59,126 nt of DNA from Porcipelethomonas sp964621265 (GTDB taxonomy: Bacteria; Bacillota; Clostridia; Oscillospirales; Ruminococcaceae). A program made the translations under genes and the position numbers. This document shows, piece by piece, positions 42,471-50,475 of the stretch. The notes under the pieces were generated by a model. It saw nothing but the letters and a program-made list of their open reading frames with translations. It was not told the origin of the DNA and did no database searches. The stretch spans positions 1-59,126 of the forward strand of contig CAZULQ010000009.1 in the NCBI GenBank assembly GCA_964621265.1, in the 5' to 3' direction. How positions within the stretch are numbered: the first letter of the stretch is position 1; each line of letters starts with the position of its first letter.

Positions 42471-43259
42471 TCAATACCCGCAGTAAATGTTTTTGATATC
42501 CATATTAATAGGAAGCGAGCCCGAATTGATTTTCTCAGCAAGCTCCTTTGCGGATTCTTCAGTAAAATCACCCGAGATAACAGCCTCGCCCGTTGTAATG
42601 GCTTCGGTTACAATCGGTGTTGATATCAGTTCGCTGTCAACCCAGATTGAAATAGGTGTGTCAGTACCTGCAAGCTCTGATGTGACACTTGCAAAATTCT
42701 CTGCGGCTTCATCTGAAAATTCAACAACAACGATATCCTCATATGCACCGCTCGCACCAAGCGTCTTTTCCCATTGTGCACTTTTAACGTCATTACCGTC
42801 TGCTATTATCTCTCCATATGGGACAATTTTTGATCCGCTGATGATTTCGCCTGTTTCCTCAATATAGCTTTCCCAGTCCTCAGATCTGACCTCCGCCCCT
42901 TTTCTGAACGTAAGTTCAGCGGTTTCACAGAGCGTTTCTGCGATTTCTTCAGGGTCACCTTCGGGCTTTTCATCTATCCTTACAATAATTGTACTGTCTT
43001 TAGTCTTAATATTGCAGTCATAGATTTCAAGCATATTAAGTCTGCGGCCGATAACCTCCTTTGCGGCATCAAGCTCCTCGTCCGTCACGTAAGAATCAGA
43101 GGCTGGTGCAAGTACTATTTCAACAAGCCCACGGTCGCTCTGTTTATCTTTTTCTGTGTCGTTATCGGAGCGTGACATCAGCCATATACCAAGCAGTACA
43201 GCCGCTGTCACCGCAACTACGGATATTAATGCAGCAATTGCAATTTTTGATTTTTTCAT
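42471..43259 (-). CDS. Orphan SecD periplasmic-domain paralogue
   Basis: The 262-aa protein has one N-terminal helix (about 7-29) and a single extracytoplasmic domain that aligns with the P1 head of the adjacent SecD: ELDAAKEVIGRRLNMLEI, GAYEDIVVVEFSDEA and TTGEAVISGDFTEESAKELA. It stops after KINSGSLPI, just where SecD enters its membrane channel, so the five RND helices are missing. The frame is intact and ends cleanly, so it does not look like a pseudogene. It follows purB by 8 nt and has a separate transcript from secDF. A role beside SecDF is inferred. Confidence 0.85.
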   Translation of the reverse strand: MKKSKIAIAALISVVAVTAAVLLGIWLMSRSDNDTEKDKQSDRGLVEIVLAPASDSYVTDEELDAAKEVIGRRLNMLEIYDCNIKTKDSTIIVRIDEKPEGDPEEIAETLCETAELTFRKGAEVRSEDWESYIEETGEIISGSKIVPYGEIIADGNDVKSAQWEKTLGASGAYEDIVVVEFSDEAAENFASVTSELAGTDTPISIWVDSELISTPIVTEAITTGEAVISGDFTEESAKELAEKINSGSLPINMDIKNIYCGY

Positions 43260-43267
43260 TGCACGTT

Positions 43268-44704
43268 TTAGTTTTTCATCTCAAATGTTTCATTTAAGAT
43301 GTCCTTGTTTTCTTCAAGGATAGGCTTTATAAGCTCGTTTACGAACTCTTCAACCTGCTGCGAGCTTCTTCCTGTGAAGTTTTCAGGCTTCATGATTTCG
43401 TCCATTTCTTCCTTTGTAATCATGAACATAGGGTCCCCAAGAATTCTTTCGCAAAGGTCATTGTCAAGACCTTCTTCCTTGACCTGCTTGCCTGCTTCCA
43501 TTGAATACTGTCTGATTTTTTCGTGAAGCTCCTGTCTGTTTCCGCCCTTCTTAACGGCACTCATCATGATGTTTTCTGTTGCCATGAAAGGAAGCTCAGC
43601 CATAACTCTTCTTCTTACAATCTTAGGGTATACAACCATACCGCTTGTAACGTTAATCATGATATTGAGGATAGCGTCACATGCAAGGAAAGCTTCGGCA
43701 ACTGAAATTCTCTTGTTTGCAGAGTCGTCAAGAGTTCTTTCAAACCACTGTGTACCTGCTGTGAATGCAGGGTTTAAGCAGTCAATCATGAGATATCTTG
43801 AAAGTGATGTGATTCTCTCGCTTCTCATAGGATTTCTCTTGTATGCCATAGCAGATGAACCAATCTGTGTCTTTTCAAATGGTTCTTCCATTTCCTTGAA
43901 GGACTGCAAAAGTCTCATGTCGTGTGAGAACTTGCTGCATGACTGCGCAATACCTGCGAGAGCGTTAACAACAAAGCTGTCAACCTTTCTTGAGTATGTC
44001 TGGCCTGAAACAGGAACAACGCCGTCAAAGCCCATTTCCTCGGCAATAAGTCTTTCAAGCTCCTTGATTTTGTCTGTGTCGCCCTCAAAAAGCTCCATGA
44101 ATGATGCCTGAGTACCTGTTGTACCCTTAGAACCTAAAAGCTGAAGGTCAGAAATTCTGCGTTCAATTTCTCTTAAGTCCATGAGAAGCTCATTTGTCCA
44201 GAGAGTTGCTCTCTTACCGATTGTTGTGAGCTGTGCAGGCTGGAGATGTGTGTATGCAAGGGCAGGCATGTCCTTGTACTTCATTGCAAAATCAGAAAGC
44301 TGAGCGATAACGTTGATAAGCTTTCTTCTTACAACCTGAAGTGCCTCACGCATGATGATAACGTCTGTGTTGTCGCCTACATAGCATGATGTTGCGCCGA
44401 GGTGAATAATAGCGTCTGCCTTAGGACAAGCCTTGCCGTATGTATGGACATGAGCCATAACGTCGTGACGGACAAGTCTTTCTTCCTTTGCGGCATACTC
44501 ATAGTCGATGTTGTCGATGTTTGCTTCGAGTTCCGAAACCTGTTCCTGTGTTACAGGAAGTCCGAGCTTCATTTCAGCTCTTGCAAGAGCAACCCAGAGT
44601 CTGCGCCATGTTGAAAATTTCTTGTCCGCAGAGAAGATATACTGCATTTCTTCGCTGGCATATCTTGTACAAAACGGACTTTCGTAGCTGTTTGTATTAC
44701 TCAT
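43268..44704 (-). CDS. purB: Adenylosuccinate lyase
   Basis: PurB cleaves SAICAR and adenylosuccinate in purine synthesis. The 478-aa protein has the fumarase-superfamily loop GSSAMAYKRNPMRSERI with the catalytic Ser, the TSCYVGDNTD block and AYTHLQPAQLTTIGKR. It is transcribed from 44745-44774 and is followed by the SecD-like gene. Confidence 0.97.
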   Translation of the reverse strand: MSNTNSYESPFCTRYASEEMQYIFSADKKFSTWRRLWVALARAEMKLGLPVTQEQVSELEANIDNIDYEYAAKEERLVRHDVMAHVHTYGKACPKADAIIHLGATSCYVGDNTDVIIMREALQVVRRKLINVIAQLSDFAMKYKDMPALAYTHLQPAQLTTIGKRATLWTNELLMDLREIERRISDLQLLGSKGTTGTQASFMELFEGDTDKIKELERLIAEEMGFDGVVPVSGQTYSRKVDSFVVNALAGIAQSCSKFSHDMRLLQSFKEMEEPFEKTQIGSSAMAYKRNPMRSERITSLSRYLMIDCLNPAFTAGTQWFERTLDDSANKRISVAEAFLACDAILNIMINVTSGMVVYPKIVRRRVMAELPFMATENIMMSAVKKGGNRQELHEKIRQYSMEAGKQVKEEGLDNDLCERILGDPMFMITKEEMDEIMKPENFTGRSSQQVEEFVNELIKPILEENKDILNETFEMKN

Positions 44705-44744
44705 AAGAAAATTCTCCTTTATAAAATTTAAAAACTAACACTTT

Positions 44745-44774
44745 ATTATAACACAGTTATACATAAGTTGTCAA
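44745..44774 (-). promoter_or_regulatory. Promoter of purB
   Basis: Minus-strand TTGACA (44769-44774), 18-bp spacer, TATAAT (44745-44750) with TGT extended -10. Confidence 0.75.
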
Positions 44775-44873
44775 TTTTTAAATTCAGCCGCTTTATTTCT
44801 GCAAATACAAGTCAAAAATATTCGACAGATTAAGGCTCTGTCAGTATAAAACTTATGAAGATTTGCGATTTTC

Positions 44874-44908
44874 TTGACATTGACAGGACAAAAGGGTATA
44901 CTTATAAT
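44874..44908 (+). promoter_or_regulatory. Overlapping tandem promoters of the teichoic-acid-like operon
   Basis: TTGACATTGACA gives two -35 boxes 6 bp apart (44874-44879 and 44880-44885). Each is 17 bp from its own -10, TATACT (44897-44902) and TATAAT (44903-44908). The second is a perfect consensus. Confidence 0.8.
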
Positions 44909-44959
44909 GTATTTCTATAATCAGGAAACTATTGAATTCATGGGAAAGGAGCGGAAAAT

Positions 44960-45787
44960 ATGCCGAATGCATATTCTGTACTGATGTCAGTATATATAAA
45001 GGAATCACCACAAAATCTGCGTGAAAGCATAGAGAGTATGACTTCACAGACCATACCGCCGAGTGATTTTGTTATTGTCTGTGACGGACCTCTGACAACC
45101 GAGCTCTATCTCGTTATAGATGAATTCAAACAGAAATATTCATATATTAATGTAATATACAAGGAAAAGAATGAAGGACTGGCTTCCGCTCTTACTACGG
45201 GGCTTAACTACTGCCGCAATGATATAGTTGCACGAATGGACAGCGATGATATCGCCCTGCCCGACAGAATGGAGCTTCAGCTTGATGCGTTTCGCAACAG
45301 GGATGCGGATATTGTAAGCGGAACAGTTGCCGAATTTGACGGGACTCCTGACAATATCCTGTCCTACAGGGAGCTTCCGAGAACAAATGATGCCATACAA
45401 AAGCATGCCAAGCGCCGCAACCCTTTCAATCACCCGTGCACTGCGTTTCGTAAACAGCAGGTTTACGTTGCGGGAGGGTATATCGACTGCCCGTGGTTTG
45501 AGGACTATTACCTCTGGCTGAGAATGCTAAAGCGCGGCTGTCGTGCATATAACATAAACCGTCCGCTTTTATATATGCGTGCGGGAGACGGCATGTACAG
45601 CAGACGTGGCGGCTTTGAATACACCGCCGCCGCACTTAAATTCAGAAAGAGAATCTACAAGGAAAATTTCTGCGGATTCGGGGACTTTCTGATTTCCTGT
45701 ATGGCGCATATTGCAGTCGGGATTGTACCGAACAGACTGCGCAGATTCCTTTACTCGAAATTTCTGAGAAAGGCGAAGAAAAAATGA
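44960..45787 (+). CDS. Family 2 glycosyltransferase
   Basis: The 275-aa protein begins with AYSVLMSVYIKESPQNLRES and has the GT-A nucleotide-sugar site with VARMDSDD. The acceptor-side block is NHPCTAFRK, with WFEDYYLWLRM typical of rhamnosyl- and galactosyl-type GT2 enzymes. It lacks membrane helices. It is the first gene of a five-gene operon, each joined by overlap or a short gap, so it probably makes the linkage unit or decorates the polymer. The donor sugar is unknown. Confidence 0.9.
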   Translation: MPNAYSVLMSVYIKESPQNLRESIESMTSQTIPPSDFVIVCDGPLTTELYLVIDEFKQKYSYINVIYKEKNEGLASALTTGLNYCRNDIVARMDSDDIALPDRMELQLDAFRNRDADIVSGTVAEFDGTPDNILSYRELPRTNDAIQKHAKRRNPFNHPCTAFRKQQVYVAGGYIDCPWFEDYYLWLRMLKRGCRAYNINRPLLYMRAGDGMYSRRGGFEYTAAALKFRKRIYKENFCGFGDFLISCMAHIAVGIVPNRLRRFLYSKFLRKAKKK

Positions 45788-46896
45788 GTATTCTAAAATC
45801 TGCGCCAAGAAAAATCTGGTCGTTTTTAAATGTAATAAACAGTGCTGTCCCGAAAAGCCCGAAAAAGATTTTTCTTTACTCAAATCTCGGCTTTCGTGAC
45901 AATATAAAGGCGGTTTACGATTATCTTATCGAAAACGGCTATAATGAACACTATAAAATAATCTGCAGTCTCAATGACTACAAAGCCCGGACTCCAAAGA
46001 AAAACGTAAAATTCGTAAGCAATATCCGTGGACTTTTCAGCTTTTTTCGCTGTAAATACGCTTTTTACTGCTTCGGCAAATATCCTGTCAAGCCAAGAAG
46101 GGGACAGAGGGTCTTTAATCTGTGGCACGGAATGCCACTAAAGCGTGTCGGAAACATGGTACAGGGCTTTGAAGGTGTTGACTATAACTATTTCACGCAT
46201 CTGCTGAGTACCGCTGAGTTTTTCAGTCCGCTTATGAAGCAGAGCTTTTCCTGCGGCGATGAAAGCATTGTTATATGCGGTCAGCCGAGGACAGATGAGA
46301 TGCTGAGGGCTGCGAAGAACCGTAAAAACGGCGAAAAGCTGCTTTTCTGGCTGCCGACATTCCGTAAGGGACGCTCGGACGAGCTTGATATACTAAGCCG
46401 TGAGCAGTTTGAAAGGCTTGATGGGCTGTGCGAAAAATACGGCTGGAGCGTTGTTGTAAAGCTTCATCCGCTGTCTGAGGCGGATTCGTCGGACTATAAT
46501 AAATTCAACAATATTAAAATTATGACGCAGAAGGAATTTGAACAGTCGGACGAGGGGCTTTATACGCTTCTTGCACGCACAGACTGCCTTATAACCGACT
46601 ATTCCTCCGTATATTTTGATTTTCTCCTGCTTGACAGACCGATAGGCTTTGCTGTCGGGGATATCGGGGAATACGGCGGAGAAAGAGGCTTTACAATGGA
46701 AAATCCGTCGGAATACATGGCGGGTGAAATCTGTCATAACGGCGGGGAAATGCTCGCATTTATTGAATCCGTTTTCAGCGGAGAGGATAAATATAAACAA
46801 AAAAGAGATGAGATGAATCGTCTTTTCAACTTCTATAAAGACGATGAAAACTGCAGACGTGCCCTGGAGGCTGTCGGGATAAAGGACAACAGATGA
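45784..46896 (+). CDS. CDP-glycerol glycerophosphotransferase family protein (TagB/TagF-like), first copy
   Basis: The 370-aa enzyme starts in an ATGA overlap with the GT2 gene. It has the family blocks WHGMPLKRVG, ICGQPRTDEML, LFWLPTFRKG, VVKLHPL and ITDYSSVYFDFLLLDRPIGF. The GT-B fold moves glycerol phosphate from CDP-glycerol onto a wall teichoic acid or similar chain. It is short compared with TagF (about 740 aa), which suggests a primase-like or single-addition role. No tagD is present in the window. Confidence 0.9.
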   Translation: MSILKSAPRKIWSFLNVINSAVPKSPKKIFLYSNLGFRDNIKAVYDYLIENGYNEHYKIICSLNDYKARTPKKNVKFVSNIRGLFSFFRCKYAFYCFGKYPVKPRRGQRVFNLWHGMPLKRVGNMVQGFEGVDYNYFTHLLSTAEFFSPLMKQSFSCGDESIVICGQPRTDEMLRAAKNRKNGEKLLFWLPTFRKGRSDELDILSREQFERLDGLCEKYGWSVVVKLHPLSEADSSDYNKFNNIKIMTQKEFEQSDEGLYTLLARTDCLITDYSSVYFDFLLLDRPIGFAVGDIGEYGGERGFTMENPSEYMAGEICHNGGEMLAFIESVFSGEDKYKQKRDEMNRLFNFYKDDENCRRALEAVGIKDNR

Positions 46897-48155
46897 GTAT
46901 AAAACAAAAAATCAAGGAAATACCTTTTTTAAAAGGCTGGCTCAAAAGGCTTTATCTGAAAAACAAGGCTGAAAGCTTTGCGAAGATTTCAAAAAGTGAA
47001 AAAGTCGATAAAAAGCTTGTGCTTTTTGAATCCTTTCAGGGGAGAGGCTATTCATGCAGTCCGAAGGCGATTTATGAATATATGAGTACTGCACCTGAGT
47101 TTTCGGACTATAAATTTGTGTGGATTTTCAGGGACACGGAAAGCTATCGTGATTTCCCCGAAAATACGGTTACAGTTAAATTCGATTCAAACGAGTCGTT
47201 CAGATATTACGCAAAAGCGGGGACATGGATTGTAAATTCAAGACTCCGTGACTTCATAACTCCGAAGTCTGAGCAGAGATATATTCAGTGCTGGCACGGC
47301 ACACCGTTCAAGAAAATCGGCTGTGACATAGATGCCGCAGGGAATGCGACTTCGACGGTTGAGGAGATTTATGCCGAGTATACAAACGAGGCGAAGAAGA
47401 TTTCGAGATTTGTTTCGCCGTCGCCTTTCTGTACAGAAAAGCTGATTTCTGCGTTTAATCTCAGAAAGCTCGGTAAAGAAAATGACATAATCGAAAAGGG
47501 CTATCCGAGAAATGATGCGCTTTTCACATTCGGTGACGAAAAGGTTCAGCGCATAAAGGCGCATTTTGGTATACCGCAGAATAAAAAGGTTGTGCTTTAC
47601 TGCCCGACCTTCCGTGACAATCAGTTTGGCGCTGATGGCTATAAGCTTAGCTTAAAGCTTGATTTTGAAAGCCTCAGACAAAACTGCGGAGAGGATTTTG
47701 TGATACTTTTCCGTGCGCACTATTTCATTGCGCAGAATTTTGATTTCAGAAAATATGAGGGGTTTGTCTACAATGCGTCGGACTATGACGATATAAACGA
47801 CCTTTACATTATAAGTGACATACTTATAACCGACTATTCAAGCGTGTTTTTTGACTACGCAAACTTAAAACGCCCTATACTGTTCTATCTTTACGATGTC
47901 AGCGATTATATGACAAAAATGCGCGACTTTTATTTCGGAACAGCCATGCTTCCGGGGTGTACGGCACAGACGCAGTCAAAGCTTGAAATATGCCTTGCAG
48001 AAATCCTGCAGGATTTAAGACAGGGCGGCGACGGGCTTCTGAAATATAAAAAAGCAATGGAAGCGTTCAGAAAGAAATTCAACCCTTATGACAGCGCAGA
48101 CTGCGCAAAAAGGGTTGTCGGAGAGATTTTTGATTCCGGAGATGATAAAATATGA
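46893..48155 (+). CDS. CDP-glycerol glycerophosphotransferase family protein (TagB/TagF-like), second copy
   Basis: The 420-aa protein overlaps the first copy by 4 nt. It has CWHGTPFKKIGCD, KGYPRNDALF, VLYCPTFRDN, FRAHYF and ITDYSSVFFDYANLKRPILF. It is a paralogue of the upstream gene and probably does another step, such as chain extension after priming; that order is inferred. It overlaps the exporter permease gene. Confidence 0.92.
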   Translation: MSIKQKIKEIPFLKGWLKRLYLKNKAESFAKISKSEKVDKKLVLFESFQGRGYSCSPKAIYEYMSTAPEFSDYKFVWIFRDTESYRDFPENTVTVKFDSNESFRYYAKAGTWIVNSRLRDFITPKSEQRYIQCWHGTPFKKIGCDIDAAGNATSTVEEIYAEYTNEAKKISRFVSPSPFCTEKLISAFNLRKLGKENDIIEKGYPRNDALFTFGDEKVQRIKAHFGIPQNKKVVLYCPTFRDNQFGADGYKLSLKLDFESLRQNCGEDFVILFRAHYFIAQNFDFRKYEGFVYNASDYDDINDLYIISDILITDYSSVFFDYANLKRPILFYLYDVSDYMTKMRDFYFGTAMLPGCTAQTQSKLEICLAEILQDLRQGGDGLLKYKKAMEAFRKKFNPYDSADCAKRVVGEIFDSGDDKI

Positions 48156-48985
48156 ATAATAACAAAACGTATAAATTCGGCATTACTGAGATAATAGCCG
48201 AACACAGGGGACAATGGAAAAAAATATGGATGCTGGCGCTCAATACGCTCCAGAAAAAGTACAAGGGCTCGGTTATGGGACCTTTATGGGCACTCATAAA
48301 GCCAAGCTTTACGCTTTTTATACTCTGGTTTGCCTTTGCTGTGGGGCTCAAGGGCTCTGACACTGTCAGCGGATATCCGAGATTTGTATTTATGCTTTCG
48401 GGATATATCCCATGGTTTTTTATAAGCGAAGCGATTATCGGCGGTGCACGTTCAATGCGCCAGAACAGTCAGTTTGTAACAAAGCTTTCGTTCCCTGTTT
48501 CAAACATTATGACGTTCACGGGGCTTTCTTCGCTTATTGTCCATATAGGAATGTGCGTTATCATGTATGTAATCCTTATATGCATGGGCTATGGACCGTC
48601 TCTCTATAATCTTCAGTTTTTCTACTATATGCCGATGATGTTCCTGTTTTTCCTGATACTTTCCTGGGCAACTGCCCCTCTCAGCGGTTTTTCAAAGGAT
48701 TTTGAAAACCTTATCAACTCAATTATGACGGGACTTTTCTGGCTTTCGGGTGTTTTCTGGAACACATATGAGATAGAAAGTGATATTGTACGCACACTCA
48801 TGTATATAAACCCTATCAACTATTTCGTCAACGGATACAGAAAGAGCTTTCTTTATAATGAGTTCATTTTCAGCGCAGACTATACAACTGAAACGCTCAT
48901 CTTCTTTGCCGAGCTTATTCTGATTATGCTTATCGGCTCGCATTATTACAAAAAGCTCAGAAAAATTCTTCCTGACGTTCTTTAA
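48152..48985 (+). CDS. ABC-2 type polysaccharide/teichoic acid export permease
   Basis: The 277-aa integral membrane protein has six predicted helices and the TagG/Wzm blocks YKGSVMGPLWALIKPS and INPINYFVNGYRKSF. It overlaps the preceding gene by 4 nt and lies 15 nt before its ATPase. It would move the finished undecaprenyl-linked polymer across the membrane. Confidence 0.93.
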   Translation: MNNNKTYKFGITEIIAEHRGQWKKIWMLALNTLQKKYKGSVMGPLWALIKPSFTLFILWFAFAVGLKGSDTVSGYPRFVFMLSGYIPWFFISEAIIGGARSMRQNSQFVTKLSFPVSNIMTFTGLSSLIVHIGMCVIMYVILICMGYGPSLYNLQFFYYMPMMFLFFLILSWATAPLSGFSKDFENLINSIMTGLFWLSGVFWNTYEIESDIVRTLMYINPINYFVNGYRKSFLYNEFIFSADYTTETLIFFAELILIMLIGSHYYKKLRKILPDVL

Positions 48986-49000
48986 AAGAGGTGTAAAAGC

Positions 49001-49723
49001 ATGAGTAAAACTGTTATAAAATTTGAAAACGTCACAAAGGAATATTTCCTTTACAAGAGCGAGAGAGCACGTTTCAAGGCGATTTTCAACAACAATAAAA
49101 ATGTCAAGAGACACAAGGTTATCGACGGGATTTCCTTTGAAATAAAAGAGGGTGAATCTGTCGGAATTATCGGTAAAAACGGCGCAGGCAAATCAACTCT
49201 GCTTAAAATGATAACAGGCGTTTCCTTTGCAACGGAGGGAACTGTTGAGGTAAACGGCAAGGTTGCGGCGCTTTTAGAGCTTACAGCAGGCTTTTCACAG
49301 GACATGACAGGCAGAGAGAACATTTATCTCAAATGCTATCTGCTCGGACTTGAAAAGTCCGAAGTAAACGAGATTGAGCAGAATATCATTGATTTTGCGG
49401 CGCTGGGCGAATATATCGACCAGCCTGTCAGAACCTATTCAAGCGGTATGAAAATGCGTCTCGGCTTTTCAATCAATATTAATATCCGTCCTGACATTCT
49501 TGTAATCGACGAGGCGCTCAGCGTCGGCGACGCAGAATTCAGAAAGAAATGCGAAGCTAAGATAAGAGAACTGAGGGATTCTGGGATTACTGTTCTTTTC
49601 GTAAGTCACTCAATGGCGAGCATGAGCGATACCTGTAACAGAGCGATTTACTTAAACGGCGGTAAAATCCTCTTTGACGGCGATGTTAAAACAGCGTTTG
49701 AAAAATATAATGCTAAAAAATAA
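49001..49723 (+). CDS. ABC transporter ATP-binding protein for teichoic acid/polysaccharide export
   Basis: The 240-aa ATPase has Walker A IGKNGAGKSTLL, signature YSSGMKMRLGFS and Walker B DILVIDEALSVGD, in the style of TagH/Wzt. The C-terminal carbohydrate-binding or SH3-like extension seen in TagH and some Wzt proteins is missing, which fits export not gated by chain-end recognition. It closes the operon and is followed by a terminator. Confidence 0.94.
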   Translation: MSKTVIKFENVTKEYFLYKSERARFKAIFNNNKNVKRHKVIDGISFEIKEGESVGIIGKNGAGKSTLLKMITGVSFATEGTVEVNGKVAALLELTAGFSQDMTGRENIYLKCYLLGLEKSEVNEIEQNIIDFAALGEYIDQPVRTYSSGMKMRLGFSININIRPDILVIDEALSVGDAEFRKKCEAKIRELRDSGITVLFVSHSMASMSDTCNRAIYLNGGKILFDGDVKTAFEKYNAKK

Positions 49724-49747
49724 AAGGACTGCTTTAAGCAGTCCTTT
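49722..49747 (+). terminator. Terminator of the teichoic-acid-like operon (first hairpin)
   Basis: Stem AAAGGACTGC/GCAGTCCTTT, exit TTTC. A near-identical stem lies at 49875-49898. Confidence 0.8.
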
Positions 49748-49773
49748 CAGCTTGTGGAAGAACTAAAAAGAGT

Positions 49774-49796
49774 GGGAGACCAATGGTCTCCCCTAC
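49774..49796 (-). repeat. REP-like palindrome (copy 4)
   Basis: GTAG on the minus strand (49793-49796) heads GGGAGACC/GGTCTCCC with an ATT loop. It is inverted relative to copy 5, with the two GTAG ends facing each other 26 bp apart. Confidence 0.7.
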
Positions 49797-49822
49797 ATGT
49801 AAACAACGTATTTAAGCAATTT

Positions 49823-49846
49823 GTAGGGGCGAGCATTGCTCGCCCG
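49823..49846 (+). repeat. REP-like palindrome (copy 5)
   Basis: GTAG heads a near-perfect GGGCGAGCA/TGCTCGCCC palindrome. Copies 4 and 5 form an inverted pair like a small BIME, and the pair lies between two copies of the same terminator stem. Confidence 0.7.
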
Positions 49847-49874
49847 TTAGTAAAAATGAATCTTGCAAACTTGT

Positions 49875-49898
49875 GGACTGCTTTTGCAGTCCTTTTTT
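49875..49898 (+). terminator. Second copy of the GGACTGC terminator hairpin
   Basis: GGACTGC/GCAGTCC with TTTT loop and a six-T run (49893-49898). It can also act on the minus strand, where the BofC-like gene ends within it. Confidence 0.75.
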
Positions 49899-50241
49899 AA
49901 GACGTGTAATCTTCGATAAGCCTGTTGAGCTCCGACTGGCTTTCCGTAAAAATGCCCGCCTCAAGAAGCTTTCTGTCATAATCCGACATTATAGAAACGG
50001 GAACGCCGAGAAGCTTGTATGGCGTGTCGCTGTCGCCACGGAATACGGCAAGCTCACCGTTATATTCCTTTAAAATATATCCGACAGCAGGCTGGGTTTC
50101 TATAACTATTGTTGTTTCGAGATTTTTTCTGTGTGCCTCAACACGCTGTTCCTTCATTGAGTAGGCGAGAGAAATGATAATTATTATTATCGAAATTGCT
50201 GAGGCTGTCACAACCGTGTAAAGAACTTGTTTCCTTGTCAT
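49897..50241 (-). CDS. Membrane-anchored protein with BofC C-terminal-like domain
   Basis: The ATG at 50241 (MTRKQVLYTV) has an AAGGA site 7 nt upstream; a frame-extending start at 50295 lacks one. The 114-aa protein has one N-terminal helix (about 8-28) and an extracytoplasmic domain with YILKEYNGELAVF and DYDRKLLEAGIF ending in LNRLIEDYTS. That ending matches the BofC C-terminal family known from Clostridia. BofC in Bacillus inhibits SpoIVB in the intermembrane space during sporulation. The short form here is of unknown function. Confidence 0.75.
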   Translation of the reverse strand: MTRKQVLYTVVTASAISIIIIIISLAYSMKEQRVEAHRKNLETTIVIETQPAVGYILKEYNGELAVFRGDSDTPYKLLGVPVSIMSDYDRKLLEAGIFTESQSELNRLIEDYTS

Positions 50242-50368
50242 TGAATATCCTTTCCGCCGCCTTATGAAACAGTACGGCAAAACGTATTTTTTCACAATTT
50301 ACATAAGTATTTCTTTTATTATTGGCTTAATTTTTCAAAATATACCACTTTAATTTTCAAAAAAAGAC

Positions 50369-50397
50369 TTAACATAGCTGAAAAAATGTGCTATAAT
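50369..50397 (+). promoter_or_regulatory. Promoter of the PBP-methyltransferase operon
   Basis: TTAACA (50369-50374), 17-bp spacer, TATAAT (50392-50397) with TGC extended -10. Confidence 0.75.
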
Positions 50398-50475
50398 AAT
50401 AAAGTATACCAGTAAATAAGTAAGGAGACGGAAGGCGTCTCCGGACTATATAAAGCATTACAGAGGTAATTGATT

